DNA of 64,000 bases from NCBI GenBank assembly GCA_008638375.1, contig CM018036.1, forward strand, positions 890,501 through 954,500, in the 5' to 3' direction. Source of the DNA: Nyssa sinensis. Its lineage: Eukaryota > Streptophyta > Magnoliopsida > Cornales > Nyssaceae. A program made the position numbers and the translations under genes. Shown here piece by piece: positions 1 to 11,900 of the stretch (the stretch's first letter is position 1; the number at the start of each line of letters is the position of its first letter). The notes beneath the pieces are model-generated. The model was not told the DNA's origin. It searched no databases and saw only the letters and a list, made by a program, of their open reading frames with translations.

Positions 1-537
1 AAATTATGGATGTAAACAATAGTATCTACATGCTTCAGTGCTACTTCAGAAAACAGTTGATATTTTAGATGTGAACTGACCGTTAACTATGTTAATTTAT
101 CTATACACTCGGAAGGCACAAATCAATTCATTTCTTTGATGATTTGAGCAAGTACTCTTACCATTGTGAAGGAGAAAACTAGCTTGTGTCAAAAAGTTGG
201 GTGTGTACACGAGTGAGAGTTCCAATTGTATTGTAGTCAAATAAACAGTAATAATCCATAATAAGCCGACAGTATCTGTATTCTAACGGCATATGCAATC
301 CAAACTTGTAAATCTACTCACAGAAGAGTGATCAAGCCTGAAAAAGGAAATAGATACAATCAAGACAAACCTAATCTAGACTTGAATTGAGATGAGCTCC
401 ATTCAACTGAAACTGGATAGCAAACAAGCATCTTCCTCAATATATGTCTAGATTCATTAAACCACAGTATCTACATTCATGGAAAACGGTCTGTAGTAAT
501 ACCATGCAGATGGAAGTTGAACAAGCCAGTCAGACAG
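1..537. other. 3' flank of the AlkB-like gene
   Basis: No gene is visible here. The stretch lies just downstream of the AlkB-like stop codon on the minus strand, so the right-hand part is probably its 3' untranslated region. The rest is AT-rich with no long open frame or repeat that I can define. Confidence 0.5.
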
Positions 538-3500
538 CTAATACTCTCTGAAAGTCAGGTTCAGACGGCCAGGGCGGAGACCTGTTTCTGTCAGCAGGGT
601 CTTAGGAGCAGTGTCTGGGAGAATGGCCTTCACCCCATGAAATATATGTCTAGATTCCCCACCAAATATTAAAACGTCTCCTGATTCCAATATGATTTTC
701 TCTGGCTTTTCAGTATCCCTCTGATCAGCATATAAGAATTCTGCTGAATCGCCAATGGAGAAGGAGACTACGGGCAGTCTTTCAAGGAGACTTTTTTGGC
801 TTTCATCTTTATCCTGCATGGAGATAAAATGAATAAGATGCCACCCTCATGTTCATGTAACATATAATCAGTGATAAAGGAATCAAAGAGAAGCATATGT
901 ATTTCTTCTTATAAATGCTCCATTTGATTGCCAAGAAGACAGGAAATGAAAATTTGCACTGTTGCATCCAGTTGAGTTTTGAGCAGTAATTGGGGAAAAT
1001 GTTTCTTGTTTCTTAAGTCCTTCCAAATTGAAAAGAACAAGAAAGTCAAAGATCAATGGAAAATGTAGATGCTGACACTTTTTTGTTACTTAATATTGAT
1101 GAAAGCCAAGTTAAATGGAATAGTAGTGTTTACCTGGATATATAAGAGTTACCAAGGTGCCAAAGTTTAATTTAATATTAACCCAACAAGCATAGCAAGT
1201 CATATTTTCATTACCATTTTGCTAAAATCAGCTCCCAGTGAATAAGTTCAATCCAGATGTGGGATGCCAATATAAGGTTTTAATAACTGAGAGTTCCATG
1301 AAAGAGAAAAGAGCCCAACTAGTCCACGCATCCACTAAGAAAAACGACAACAGGAAAGCACGTAATTTGGATTTTCTCCCCAATATCCACTAAGAAATCA
1401 ATGGTACCCGTACTACCAATGGATGATTTCAAACAGAGCCTAAAATAGAGAGTTTACATCACTATTAAAACAATGACAGGAAAGCAGCTAATTTGGATTT
1501 TCTCCCCAATATCCACTAAGAAAGCAATGGTATTATGGTTCCTGTACTACCGATGGATGATGTCAATCAGAGCCAAAAATAGAGAGTTTACATCACTATT
1601 TAAAATTGAATCTATAACGAAACTTTAGTAAAGCTACAAATACAAGTGCATTAGTGAAGATTATAGGCCAGGAGATATCAAAGAATACATAGTTCCACTA
1701 CTTAGGCTCAATTAATCAGCAGGAGAGATTGGAGATCATGTAGTCCATAAAGAACAAATCATGGGACAGATCTCATCAAACAACAAGAAAGTTACACTTA
1801 ATATGTTGGCCTTTAATCAGACACTCAAAACCTTACAAGTCTAGGTTTAAAACGTTCTATAAAATTCAGAATCTCAGCACGGTTCGGCCACTTGCCCATG
1901 TTGACCCAGCAAAAATCATAAACAGAAGAAAACATTGCAACTAAAGTCCTTGGAAGTTGTACTGGTCTGCCAGATTTGAGAGATCCATTCATCAGCCCAA
2001 AACAAAAGTGTATGTCTCATGGAAAAGTTGATGACAAAAACCATAATTGCCACATTTAATTATAAATGTTTTAAAATTGTGAGTCTTTCAATACCATGAA
2101 TGTGATAGCAAATGAATCTACAAATCATAGAAAATGAATATGCAAACCTGATGGAGACCAAGCCGGCCACTCTTTGTGTAAAAATTGACAATGCAGATAT
2201 TTGGTGACATCGAGGGAAGTATATCTTCTACATTATATGATTTGGACTCTTTTTTTAACCAGGCATGGGAATCTTGGATTGCCCCTTTAACCAACTGATG
2301 AAATTCAGCAGGAATAACAGGAGGTTTAGCACCATCATATGGCCGTCGATCTCCATACTTACTCGTCTCAGGGTCCCAATCCTTACCAAGGCACATCATC
2401 TTCAAATGCAGTTTTGCTCCATCCCGGTAACCAGGCTCGGTAGAAACCTCCAGCACCCACACCAATTTTGCTGCATATCTTTACTATCATGACCTATAGG
2501 CACAAAAGTAACCTAAGGGCAATTAACATATAATCAAAGGAAGAGAATTAAAAATAGCCACCTTATTTTGCTGTATATTTCACTGAATACATCTTCTGTA
2601 ACTAATTAATTGAAAGATTAGACCCTAGAATGACAGGACGGAATAAAGCAGCACCTGATCATTGCAGGAAATGTATCTCTTCAGAAGAACCATCCCGGAC
2701 CTTAATATAGTTATATTTTTCCCTTCCAGGGAGCGCTTGAGTTCATTCCGCTTTTCTCTGTTTTTCGTAAGTAGAGGAGCTTTTAGTGTGACAAGAGATT
2801 CATTTTGAGGTTGGCATATGTCATAGGGAATTCCCACAGGAAGACACTCAGAATTCTTTGAATTTCCACTATTTGCTGTATTCTCATGAGAAGTTTGCTC
2901 ACATTGGGATCCCTTCTCAGAAAACCTGTCTTTAATGCCAGACTCAGCTAGCATAGAAGGCTCATCCCGCATGCAGGCAGTTTCAACAACAGGTGAGCGA
3001 TCAAAATGTAATGTACCAATACCTCCTGCTTCCAAATCCAATGTTTGCCCCCTCTGAGTTCTCCTTGCATTCAGATGTTTATCCCTCGGACTGGACTGAG
3101 CAGACAATGAAGGAAAATCCTTCTGAAATTCATAACTAGAAGCAGACAAAGACTCCAGTTGTTTTGCACTACAGCCCACTGCCTCCTGGTGAATTTTGCA
3201 TGAGCTTGAGCTTTCCTAAATCTGATGATACGGCTTCAGTACCAGGCAAAGAACAATCCTGCTGGTACAGATAATATGAGGTGGATTTGGACATACTACC
3301 CACTGGCATTTGCCCTGAAGTTTGTCTTCCTGGAACAGATGATCTATCCTTATTTCCAAACGGGGCACCGGAGGAAGACCCATCAGCTCCAATCTGAAAA
3401 TGGTAAAGGAAACACTGTTCGTGAGAACATGTTCATCGATCTTAAACTTGTATGATCCTGCAACATAAGCTAAATCATCAATATCAGATTATCTGGGACC

Positions 3501-5903
3501 TTGAATTACAAAAACCAAGACACTGAATATGCTTTGAACATGGAACTGGAGTTGAAATGTAATGACTATATTAAAAAGTTAAGAGCTAAATTACAATGAC
3601 CTCTCCTGAAGTTTCTGACAATTATAGGACCTCCTATGAGATTTCTGAAATGACACTAACGTCCCCTCTAGTCTTATTTTTTTTTAAATGACAAAAATAC
3701 CCCTTTTATTTATTTTTTTTGCATTTTTTCAATTTTGATCAAATTTTTCTAAATTTTTTTTCATGTTCAAATAAATATTAATTAAAATATTCTTTGACTT
3801 TGACTAAAAAAATATAAGTTATTCATCTTAATTTTATTTTTTTATATAAAATGAAAAAAAAAATCTTTAAAAAAAGTTAGAAAAAGGTTAAAATTTAAAA
3901 AATTCAAAATAAAAATAAAATGAAAGCGTTATTTTTGTTATTTTGGGAAAAAAATTATAGTTAGAGGGCAGGTTTTTGTAGTTTGTTAGTAAAAATAGGG
4001 AAGGTCGGTGTCATTTTAGAAACTCAAGAGAGGTCCCTGTAATTATCAAAAACCTCAGGGAAGGATCAGTGTAATTTACCCAAAAAGTTATTATCCAAAG
4101 AAAAAAAATGCATGTGAAAAAGTCATTACCTAATGCTGGTCTCATCAATTTTAGCTGGGGAGGGGAGGAGTGAGCACAATTGGGCTGAGTAATGAGACAT
4201 GAGATAGCATGAAGACTTCACATCACAGATTTTTTTATTAAATCAAATTAAAATCATGATTCTCTGTTTATACACACAAAAAAAATGAGATTAACCTGCT
4301 GAATCAACTTCAACTCTAGTTAACTAAGAATCTGCATATTAGCTGCGTAGATAATACCCATATAGTAAGGCCTTGCATCATGCACCCGGGATCCACATAT
4401 TCACATGATTATCTATAGCAACTAAGACAATCAATGCATATTAAAATTGAGTCAATTGACCATAGAAGTCCTAAAAACTAACATAATTAATCACAATGTA
4501 TTCATTTTATTGGAAACGTCAACAGAAGAAGGAAACATTGCACAGAAAGAATCAACTAGATAGAGAGGAAAAGAGAGAATAAACTCTTCTACTTAATCTG
4601 TTAATAACACACTAGCATTCTTAACAAATAATCTGTTAATAACACACTAACATTCTTAACACTTAACTCAACAAAGCCTTGAAACTTTACAAGGTAACAA
4701 GGGATAGACTGCATGAATCTTTCTTTCACCCGTTCATCTTTATCTAAAGCCATATCATCCATTAACTTATAGGGCAACGAATCTTTTATTATTGCCTTAA
4801 TCCAGTCATCCTTCTTTCACCAGTCAAACATTTTCAAGCATCCATCTGAATCAAATTAATTATCTTTCCTAGTTTACCATTAGCAATTGTTGCACATGAC
4901 AAAACCATCTTAGATCATTTTTCTCATATTGTCTTCGAACTAGTGTCACTCAAGCTTCTTGCAAATATCTCACTTCTTATTGAAACTTTTCTTTATTGCC
5001 GCTATTTCCTATCAAAATCCTCATTTCAAGTACATTCATTTTAAAAAACAACATTTTTTTCTCACTAATTCAGCACTTCATAGAACAAACTATCTACTGG
5101 GACCTATCAACTGTCCTAGTAGATTGTCCCAATATCTTACAATATCTGATGATCACAGAACACTATTACAATAACATATATAACGTAAATTAGTTTCTAG
5201 TACATTATGTCAACTTCCTAATTATCAAACAAATTCCGGAAATCTGTCTGCAAAACCATAAAAATGTCAATTGCATCTTGCATAAATACAATATACCAGT
5301 CAATATACGATGAATTTATTAATAACATACACTTTAATGCTAATAAAAAAAAATAATGTAAATTGGTTTCTAATATATTATCAGCATCTCATATATTATG
5401 TCAACTCCCTAATTATCAAACAAAGTCTGGAAAACCATAAAAATTGTTAATTGCATCTTGCATATACACAATATACCAGTCAATGTGCTATTCTTGAACT
5501 GAAGTGATCTGCTACTGCAAGGTTCAAATTTTAAAATTTAATCACCCCTATGTATATATAATTGTGCATATGCATATGCATATATATATATATATATACA
5601 TACATCTGTATAGATACACACAAACTGCTAAATCGCACATTAAATTTCTCCCTCTCGATAATAAAGCAGCCAAATTTCCAAAAGAAATTCCTAGTATCAA
5701 GCTTAAAATCGGTAAGATGTAGCCTTGAAAGAAAAAAAAAATTAATAAAATACAGTGAAAGTTAGCAAAAGAAAACAAAATGGAGATGAAAATATTACAG
5801 GGCCACGACGATGTGCAGAATTACCACCAGAACCAGAACCTGACGATCGTCCCCTGGTACTACTGGAATTCCTTCCGACGTTTCGGGCTCGACCACGATT
5901 CAT
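538..5903 (-). CDS. AlkB-homologue 2-oxoglutarate/Fe(II) dioxygenase, reading frame broken twice
   Basis: Four exons: 5799-5903, 2655-3393, 2148-2493 and 538-813. The start is the ATG at 5903; the first exon is a Ser/Gly/Arg-rich tail. The last two exons carry the AlkB fold: iron ligands in LHQ|DKDES (His-x-Asp split by the last intron), distal His in SRHIFHG, and the 2-oxoglutarate-binding arginines in RPGRLNLTFREY at the C-terminus. Family members demethylate alkylated DNA or RNA; the closest relative I recall is Arabidopsis At3g14160 of the ALKBH1-like group. Corrected length would be 487 aa. Two single-base insertions are needed to read it: one around 3174-3230 (for example the GGG at 3175-3177) and one near 2436, between GGFYR and PGYRDGAK. 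An alternative acceptor before 3215 would bypass the first but not the second. Substrate is not predictable from sequence. Confidence 0.87.
1346..1603. repeat. Tandem duplication, about 130-bp unit x2
   Basis: Two diverged direct copies (about 1346-1470 and 1471-1603) share the phrases ACAGGAAAGCA, TTTGGATTTTCTCCCC and AGAGAGTTTACATCACTATT. They lie in the last intron of the AlkB-like gene and have no coding sense. Confidence 0.8.
3582..4081. mobile_element. Mutator-type MITE with long inverted repeats
   Basis: The two ends form an imperfect inverted repeat of about 75 bp (about 3586-3658 against 4008-4081), beginning CTAAATTAC on the left and ending GTAATTTACCC on the right. It is bounded by a perfect 9-bp direct repeat AAAAAGTTA (3573-3581 and 4082-4090), the duplication length typical of MULE transposases. 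The 350-bp interior is very AT-rich and has no open frame, so the element is non-autonomous. It sits in intron 1 of the AlkB-like gene. Confidence 0.85.
4595..4667. repeat. Short tandem duplication, about 34-bp unit x2
   Basis: The phrase AATCTGTTAATAACACACTA occurs twice in direct succession inside intron 1 of the AlkB-like gene, each time followed by a near-identical tail. Confidence 0.75.
5186..5486. repeat. Direct repeat pair, about 120-bp units about 170 bp apart
   Basis: Copies at about 5186-5306 and 5355-5486 share CCTAATTATCAAACAAA, AAAACCATAAAAAT and AATATACCAGTCAAT. They lie in intron 1 of the AlkB-like gene; no open frame or element ends were seen. Confidence 0.75.
5574..5602. repeat. 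TA-rich microsatellite
   Basis: An uninterrupted AT/TA dinucleotide run with CATATG edges, inside intron 1 of the AlkB-like gene. Confidence 0.8.
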
Positions 5904-8010
5904 CCTCTCTCGAAAAACGTGAAGCAGCAGATAGAGGCGGAAGAGGGTTGGCAAGGAAGGAATGTATGCACTTCAGAGGAATACAAAAAGGCGTTCTCCT
6001 CGTTCAGTGGTGTATGTAATCTTGTATTGTGCACGCTTTACCATCTTTATTTCTTTTTCACTTTTGGGCTAGGTACCTATTTATATACATATGTATTTAT
6101 TTATATGTGTACATATATAAGAGTATGTATATAACATATATACCGTGTATGTATATTTTTATGTAATTTTATTTTTCTAATACAATTCAAATAAATTTCA
6201 TTTCTTAAGTTATGAAAAGAATAGTTATGCTTACATCTTGTGTGAGACTAGACATTCCAAATAATTAATCATTCTTGTTGAATTTGTTAAACTAAACATC
6301 ATAATAATAGAATGGACTTATAAATAATGGCAATTTATTTCTTAAGTCTATTTGTATTTATCAAATGTGTTCCTGAATAATATTATATTTCTCAAATTTT
6401 TATTTTAAATAATGTAAGAGATGTGCATTGTATTATTATAATACATTAATTACATGATTTAATGCATTAATAGTATTGCAGGTCTTATCTTAGAATAATA
6501 ATATTAAGCTTGTTTGCATTACATGTAAATTTTTAAAAAAATAATTTTTATTTTGAGATCAAAATGATTATAACAAATAAAAATACAAATCCAAAAAAAT
6601 AAAAATAAATTAAAGATACAAACGAGCTCTTGCCAATATTAAAAAGAAAAAAAATATGTTGATATTATCACATGCAATAGTACGACAATTATATTTAAAT
6701 ATTTTTTTCGCCCATTACTCGTAAGTGTAATACATAATTTTTTGTATTGTTAGTGATAATAATGGAACCTTTACCCTTATCCAACCATTTTAAATATTTT
6801 ATTGACATAAATTATGCATGGAATGTTAACAATTTGATATTAACCATATATTATCGTCATGCACATAACACTTAGCATGGAAGTGCTATGATGTATGTAC
6901 ATACATGTGTATTCGTATTAAGCTTTTATTTCACCACCTATTAATGAGGAGAATGTAAAAATTAATTAGTGATAAATGATAAATGGGGGTAGCAAAATTT
7001 AAATTATCAGATATTATTATATTAGAATTCATTCTCTAATAATTAATATTTAATAACTTAATAATGTTTTTTGAAAAACGGACTTCATTTTGATGGTATA
7101 TAATTAATACTTATTTATCACTTAACAATTAATCATTTTTCTTAAGAAATTCTTTTGTAGTATTAATTAAAATAGAAAATTACATATGTACATGTATAGA
7201 TGTTAAGTAAAATATTAGTTAAATTTATTAATATAATATAATATAATAAATAATACATATAACAAATAACTTTAAGCATATAATTAATATATTAAACATA
7301 TAATTATAAATATATTATATATAATTTGAGCACATTTGCAAGACATAAATAATACTTCTCTATCTGGGGGAAGTTAAAATAAAAATTAAAACAATAATAT
7401 TGGTACAGAAACAACCAGTATTACATGCTTATACAAACTTGAACACTTGCACGCCACTTTATCTCCTTTTTCATTTCAAAGCAAAAAAACACTTCATTCT
7501 TTGTTTCATTTCCTGGAGATCTTTAATATCTGATATGATATCTCTCTCGACCTTGTTCATTCTAAACTTAAAACCTTCCAACATCCATGATAATAATAAC
7601 AAATAGAAAATAAAAAAGTTGTGGTTCCTTCAGAAACAAATCTGCCAAACTGCTGTTATTATTGTTCCTTATGAAAATATAAAGTGTGAACTGTCCTCAG
7701 TTTTATCCAATTATAATTAAAGCAGGTAACAAGCTTACCATTGATCAATACCAGAAAGAGGTAAAATATTATATACTTCCATCCTACCGAACAGTATAGC
7801 TAAAGGCCTTGACTTATTTCTCGGCAAGCTCTGGAATATCTGACTGCATCCTAACAATCCCGCGAGTTGTCTTCCTGACTTGAACACCGTCTCCTAGTAA
7901 CAACATTAGCATCCTCTCTTTGAGAAACTGTTGAAGAAAAGAAGAGGGCTTCGAGCCAGGGCAGCTAAAGCATCACCACGAGGAATGGAAACCAAGCCTT
8001 TTAATCTTGA
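5904..8010. other. Intergenic: AlkB-like promoter and PHL 3' region
   Basis: The left part should carry the promoter of the AlkB-like gene and the right part (about 7600-8010) the PHL 3' untranslated region. About 6100-7400 is extremely AT-rich with no convincing open frame. Short frames in this span lack codon bias or recognisable domains and are not annotated. Confidence 0.6.
6076..6087 (-). promoter_or_regulatory. Candidate TATA box of the AlkB-like gene
   Basis: On the minus strand the sequence reads TATATAAATAGG, a good match to the plant TATA consensus. It lies about 175 bp upstream of the ATG at 5903, leaving room for a 5' leader of about 145 nt. The inference rests only on sequence and spacing. 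Confidence 0.5.
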
Positions 8011-8968
8011 CTATGCATTATTAACAGAGTTACTCTTATTCACACCTTGCAGCTCCATAGGAGAATTTGTAATACTACCAACTGAGCCTAGGGTCTGTGA
8101 ACTCAACTGAGGGCTTGCCGGACAAGCTTCTGGATTACCAGCACTCACGGGATGGATGGTCCCCGAGCTCAGTTGCGGGCTCATTGGAGTACGCTGGCTC
8201 ATTTGCTGTGGGCTGGCCTGTTGTTGATGCTGCAGAGGCTGTTGGTTCAGTTGCTGCGGGATTCCCATGGTTGATGGTGAGCCTACCTGTGGAGGTGAAA
8301 CAACATGTAGTGGTGAGCTAGTTTCTTGCTGCTGTAGTTGCTGCTGCTGTAGTTGCTGCTGTTGCATCTGCTGCTGCTGTAATTGCAACTGTTGCTGTTG
8401 CTGCTGCTGCTGCTGCTGCTGTTGCATCTGCAGCTGTTGTAATTGCAACTGTTGCTGCGGATTCATGTAAAGATCCATCCCTGGCATCAACTTTGGGGGA
8501 CCCATCGGCCCTATAGCTGTTCGCTGCATTGGGCTCGTAGCTCGATTTAGATTGTGGCCCAGCATTGAAAGACCAGTAGAGCTCGGGTGCATCTGCCTAG
8601 CTCCATACATCCCACCTATACTTGATTGAGGCCCCCCCAACATGTTTGTTCTGTTTGGTGCCATCCTAATCTTTGTTGCCATGAGAGCAGCTTGTGCTTG
8701 TGCCGGTGTGAGTGTCCCAGAATGAAGTTGCTGGTTTATTGCATTGCTAATATTTGAAGCATGGCTCAGAGTCACTGGGTTCTGACGCACATTGCCCATG
8801 CTAGGAATAGGCCCCATCGGTGCCGAAATTCCGGTTCCTCCCATTCCCCTTGCACCCCCCATGCCCATGGCATTGCCAAGACCTCCAAGTCCCATCACCA
8901 TTTTCCTCTGCATTTGTGACTGCTGCTGTTGTGGTGGCTGCTGCTGCTGCTGCTGTTGTGGCTGTTGC

Positions 8969-8999
<31 letters not shown>

Positions 9000-11900
9000 G
9001 CTGCTGCTGCTGCTGCTGGTGCTGGTGTTGCAGCATCTGAAGTTGAAGAGTTGAAGTTTTGTTGACCACGTGATTACCAGACTGCATGTTTGAACTCTGC
9101 CCCATTGTGTTCAGTTGTGAGAGTGGATTTGATGAAAGCATAAGAGGTGATCTCTGGAACTGGGGGTGCTGCTGTTGCATCAACGGGTGCTGATTTTGGT
9201 GCTGCTGTTGTTGCAGTGATTGTTGTGGATCAGGTTGTTGAGGCCTAGCAGGCATCGAAACCCCAGGCACAAGTCCTTGAGACATCTGTAAGGCCTGAGC
9301 ATTTCCACGAGGTAGCATCCTTGTGCTTGGTAGATTCTGATACGGGTTTAGAGCTGCATTACCACTGTTAACTGGCTTTGCAACTTCCTTGGATGGCTGA
9401 CCTGAAACTGCTTCTGGAAATTGCTGCATCTCAACGGCTGCATTATTGTGGGGGATTCCAGGAACATTAGATTGATTGCCTGAGCCACGATTCACGCGGA
9501 TTGGTTTTGGTTGGATATGATCTTCTACCTGATATCCTTCGCGTATCATCTGTTTAAGCAGGATTATATTACTTTATAACATAATGCAAAAGGGTGTGAC
9601 ATCTTGAAATCCTGAATTCTGAACTTCAAAACCAATTTTGACAGAACATACCAGTGAACATAACTGCACTGCAAGCAAGTCTGCAATGTGCTGTAACAGG
9701 AATGGTCAGATGTGTAAGTCTAGGCAATAAAAGATGCACACTTGCAGAGATCATCATACTGAATATAAACATTCTAAGTGCAGTGTAAAAACTTGATGCT
9801 TCTAAAAGGCCTATCCTAAAATGTCCCCTTTCCCTATCTATCCACAGAACTGATCACCATAGATCAGTAGTTGCATGCGACTGATAGGATATTGACAACA
9901 ACAAAAAAAGCATTATTTTTTCAGACAAGTTCAACCTCAAGCCATTGGCCTTCTACATTATCATTTATAATGATCCGTTGAATGATAACAGATCCCTGCA
10001 ATTTCTCCTGCCATGCTTTATTTGATAGAATGTCAACCAGCAAGGCACAACATGAGCACTAGCCAAGTGTAGTGGAGGCAAAGATACCGAGCCCTGGGAA
10101 GTATAAGAAAGGTTGAGAAACAGACACATGCAGAAAATCTGAAAACTAAGGAAGCACCAATTGGAAGGCTATTAAAGAAGACTAATGTCATATTCACCCA
10201 TTATGTATTTTAATGCAAATTAAAACCACCAACAAGGGAAGAGAAAAACACCAAAAGAAAAGAATGCATTTATAGGAAAAACCTACATCCCATCATTCAA
10301 TTGGAAAGAGAGAATTTTAACAGGATGGATCGGTGAAGAAGGAATTGTGTTGCTGACTCCAAATTATTGGGATCAGCCAATGTTCAATTAAGTGATAAAT
10401 TCTCATTAGTGTGAAAATAAGTGAAAACTGGTTATTCATGCAGTTATATGCATCATAAGATATATCCAAATGTAACTAGAAACTCACTGAATTGGGCAAT
10501 GTAGGAAGATTATCCTCCACAGCCAAAAAATCGCCGTCTTCTATGTCTCCATAATGCATTGCTACAGTGCCATCGCTTGGCTTATCTGACATGATCATTC
10601 TAGTTCGCGCCTTAGGAACAATAGAAAAACCATTTCCTGACAGGTAAAAGTGGAATGGTTAGTATGGGAAAGAATTAAAAATCAATTAAATGTTACTAAG
10701 TGCCAGAAATCTAACTATTTGAAATCCAACAAACCTTGAAGTATACGCTCTGTCTGCACAAAATTCAAGACTCTTATCTTGCAAATATTCATGCTGCCAC
10801 CTACAAGCGACTTTGACAATGGCATTGTACATGTTTCATCCCTGAAATTCTCACTACTGGAATCACTGGAGAAATGAAGTAACAGCTGTTGAGTAGGATA
10901 CGTATTGGGCTTCCTGATGGGGTACTCATCAGCCTTATTCTTTTTGCAATTAAGTTGATGACTGAAAAGAAAACCAATTAAACGTGTTTAACAAACGTAT
11001 AATGGGATTTATTATGCTGCCACTCTTATTATGACTTTCGAAAGGAATATTTAAAGCAGTATAAGAAGATGGGAGAGAACATAACTAACATAACTACTTT
11101 TTTTGATAGGTAAGGCACACTATGTCCCAATTGGGACTTGAACCCTCAACCTCCTCTTTGGGAGGTGAAGGTGATACCTTTCACGCTAAAGCTTGATGGT
11201 GGGATAGAACATAACCTTTAACAGTTCTATATTGTGTGAATCATGTAAGAAGGTGAGATCATTTTTTATATTGACCACTCCTAGCGAGAATATTGCCTTG
11301 TAAAAGATCCTACCCATCTAGCTTTTCAAGTTCTTTTATAAGACTAAACACAAAGTAATGCAAAAGGCCTGTAATATCATCCAGTAATTAAACAGACGTG
11401 CATCTGGTTTTTGACCAAGATAATATTGACATGTACGTGTTTTAAAAGTCAAACACCAAGGCGTCCAACAAACTATATCTATTTACAGTAAATATTCACT
11501 CCATGGGACAAAAAGAAATGTGTCAAATGCTGAAATACAGAGGTAGTTTGATTGTCATTATACCTCACAGCAACCCTTTCAATCTTCGAAAACCTATCAA
11601 GCATACTTTGATCAGCCAAAGGTGGAGTTCCAACTGGAGGACTGCTTACATTTAACGGAACACTCATATTACTAACACTAGCAGGAGAAGTGACCCCACT
11701 CATTGCTTGGGTCTTGGGGAGGGAGTTTGATCTCCGTTTTGCAGCAATTTGTGCCTGTTGTTGTCGCTGCATGGAATCATTAGCACTAGAAGTCAAAGAT
11801 GTTGCAGCACCAACTACAGGAACTGGAGTGATTACAGATTTGTCCTTTTGGGACGATCGAAGTGCAGACGACGTTGCAACTGCTCCAAACGGGGGCCCTA

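Noticed and set aside
8267..9065. Cysteine-rich or valine/alanine-rich plus-strand open frames
   Set aside because: They are antisense shadows of the PHL polyglutamine tracts.
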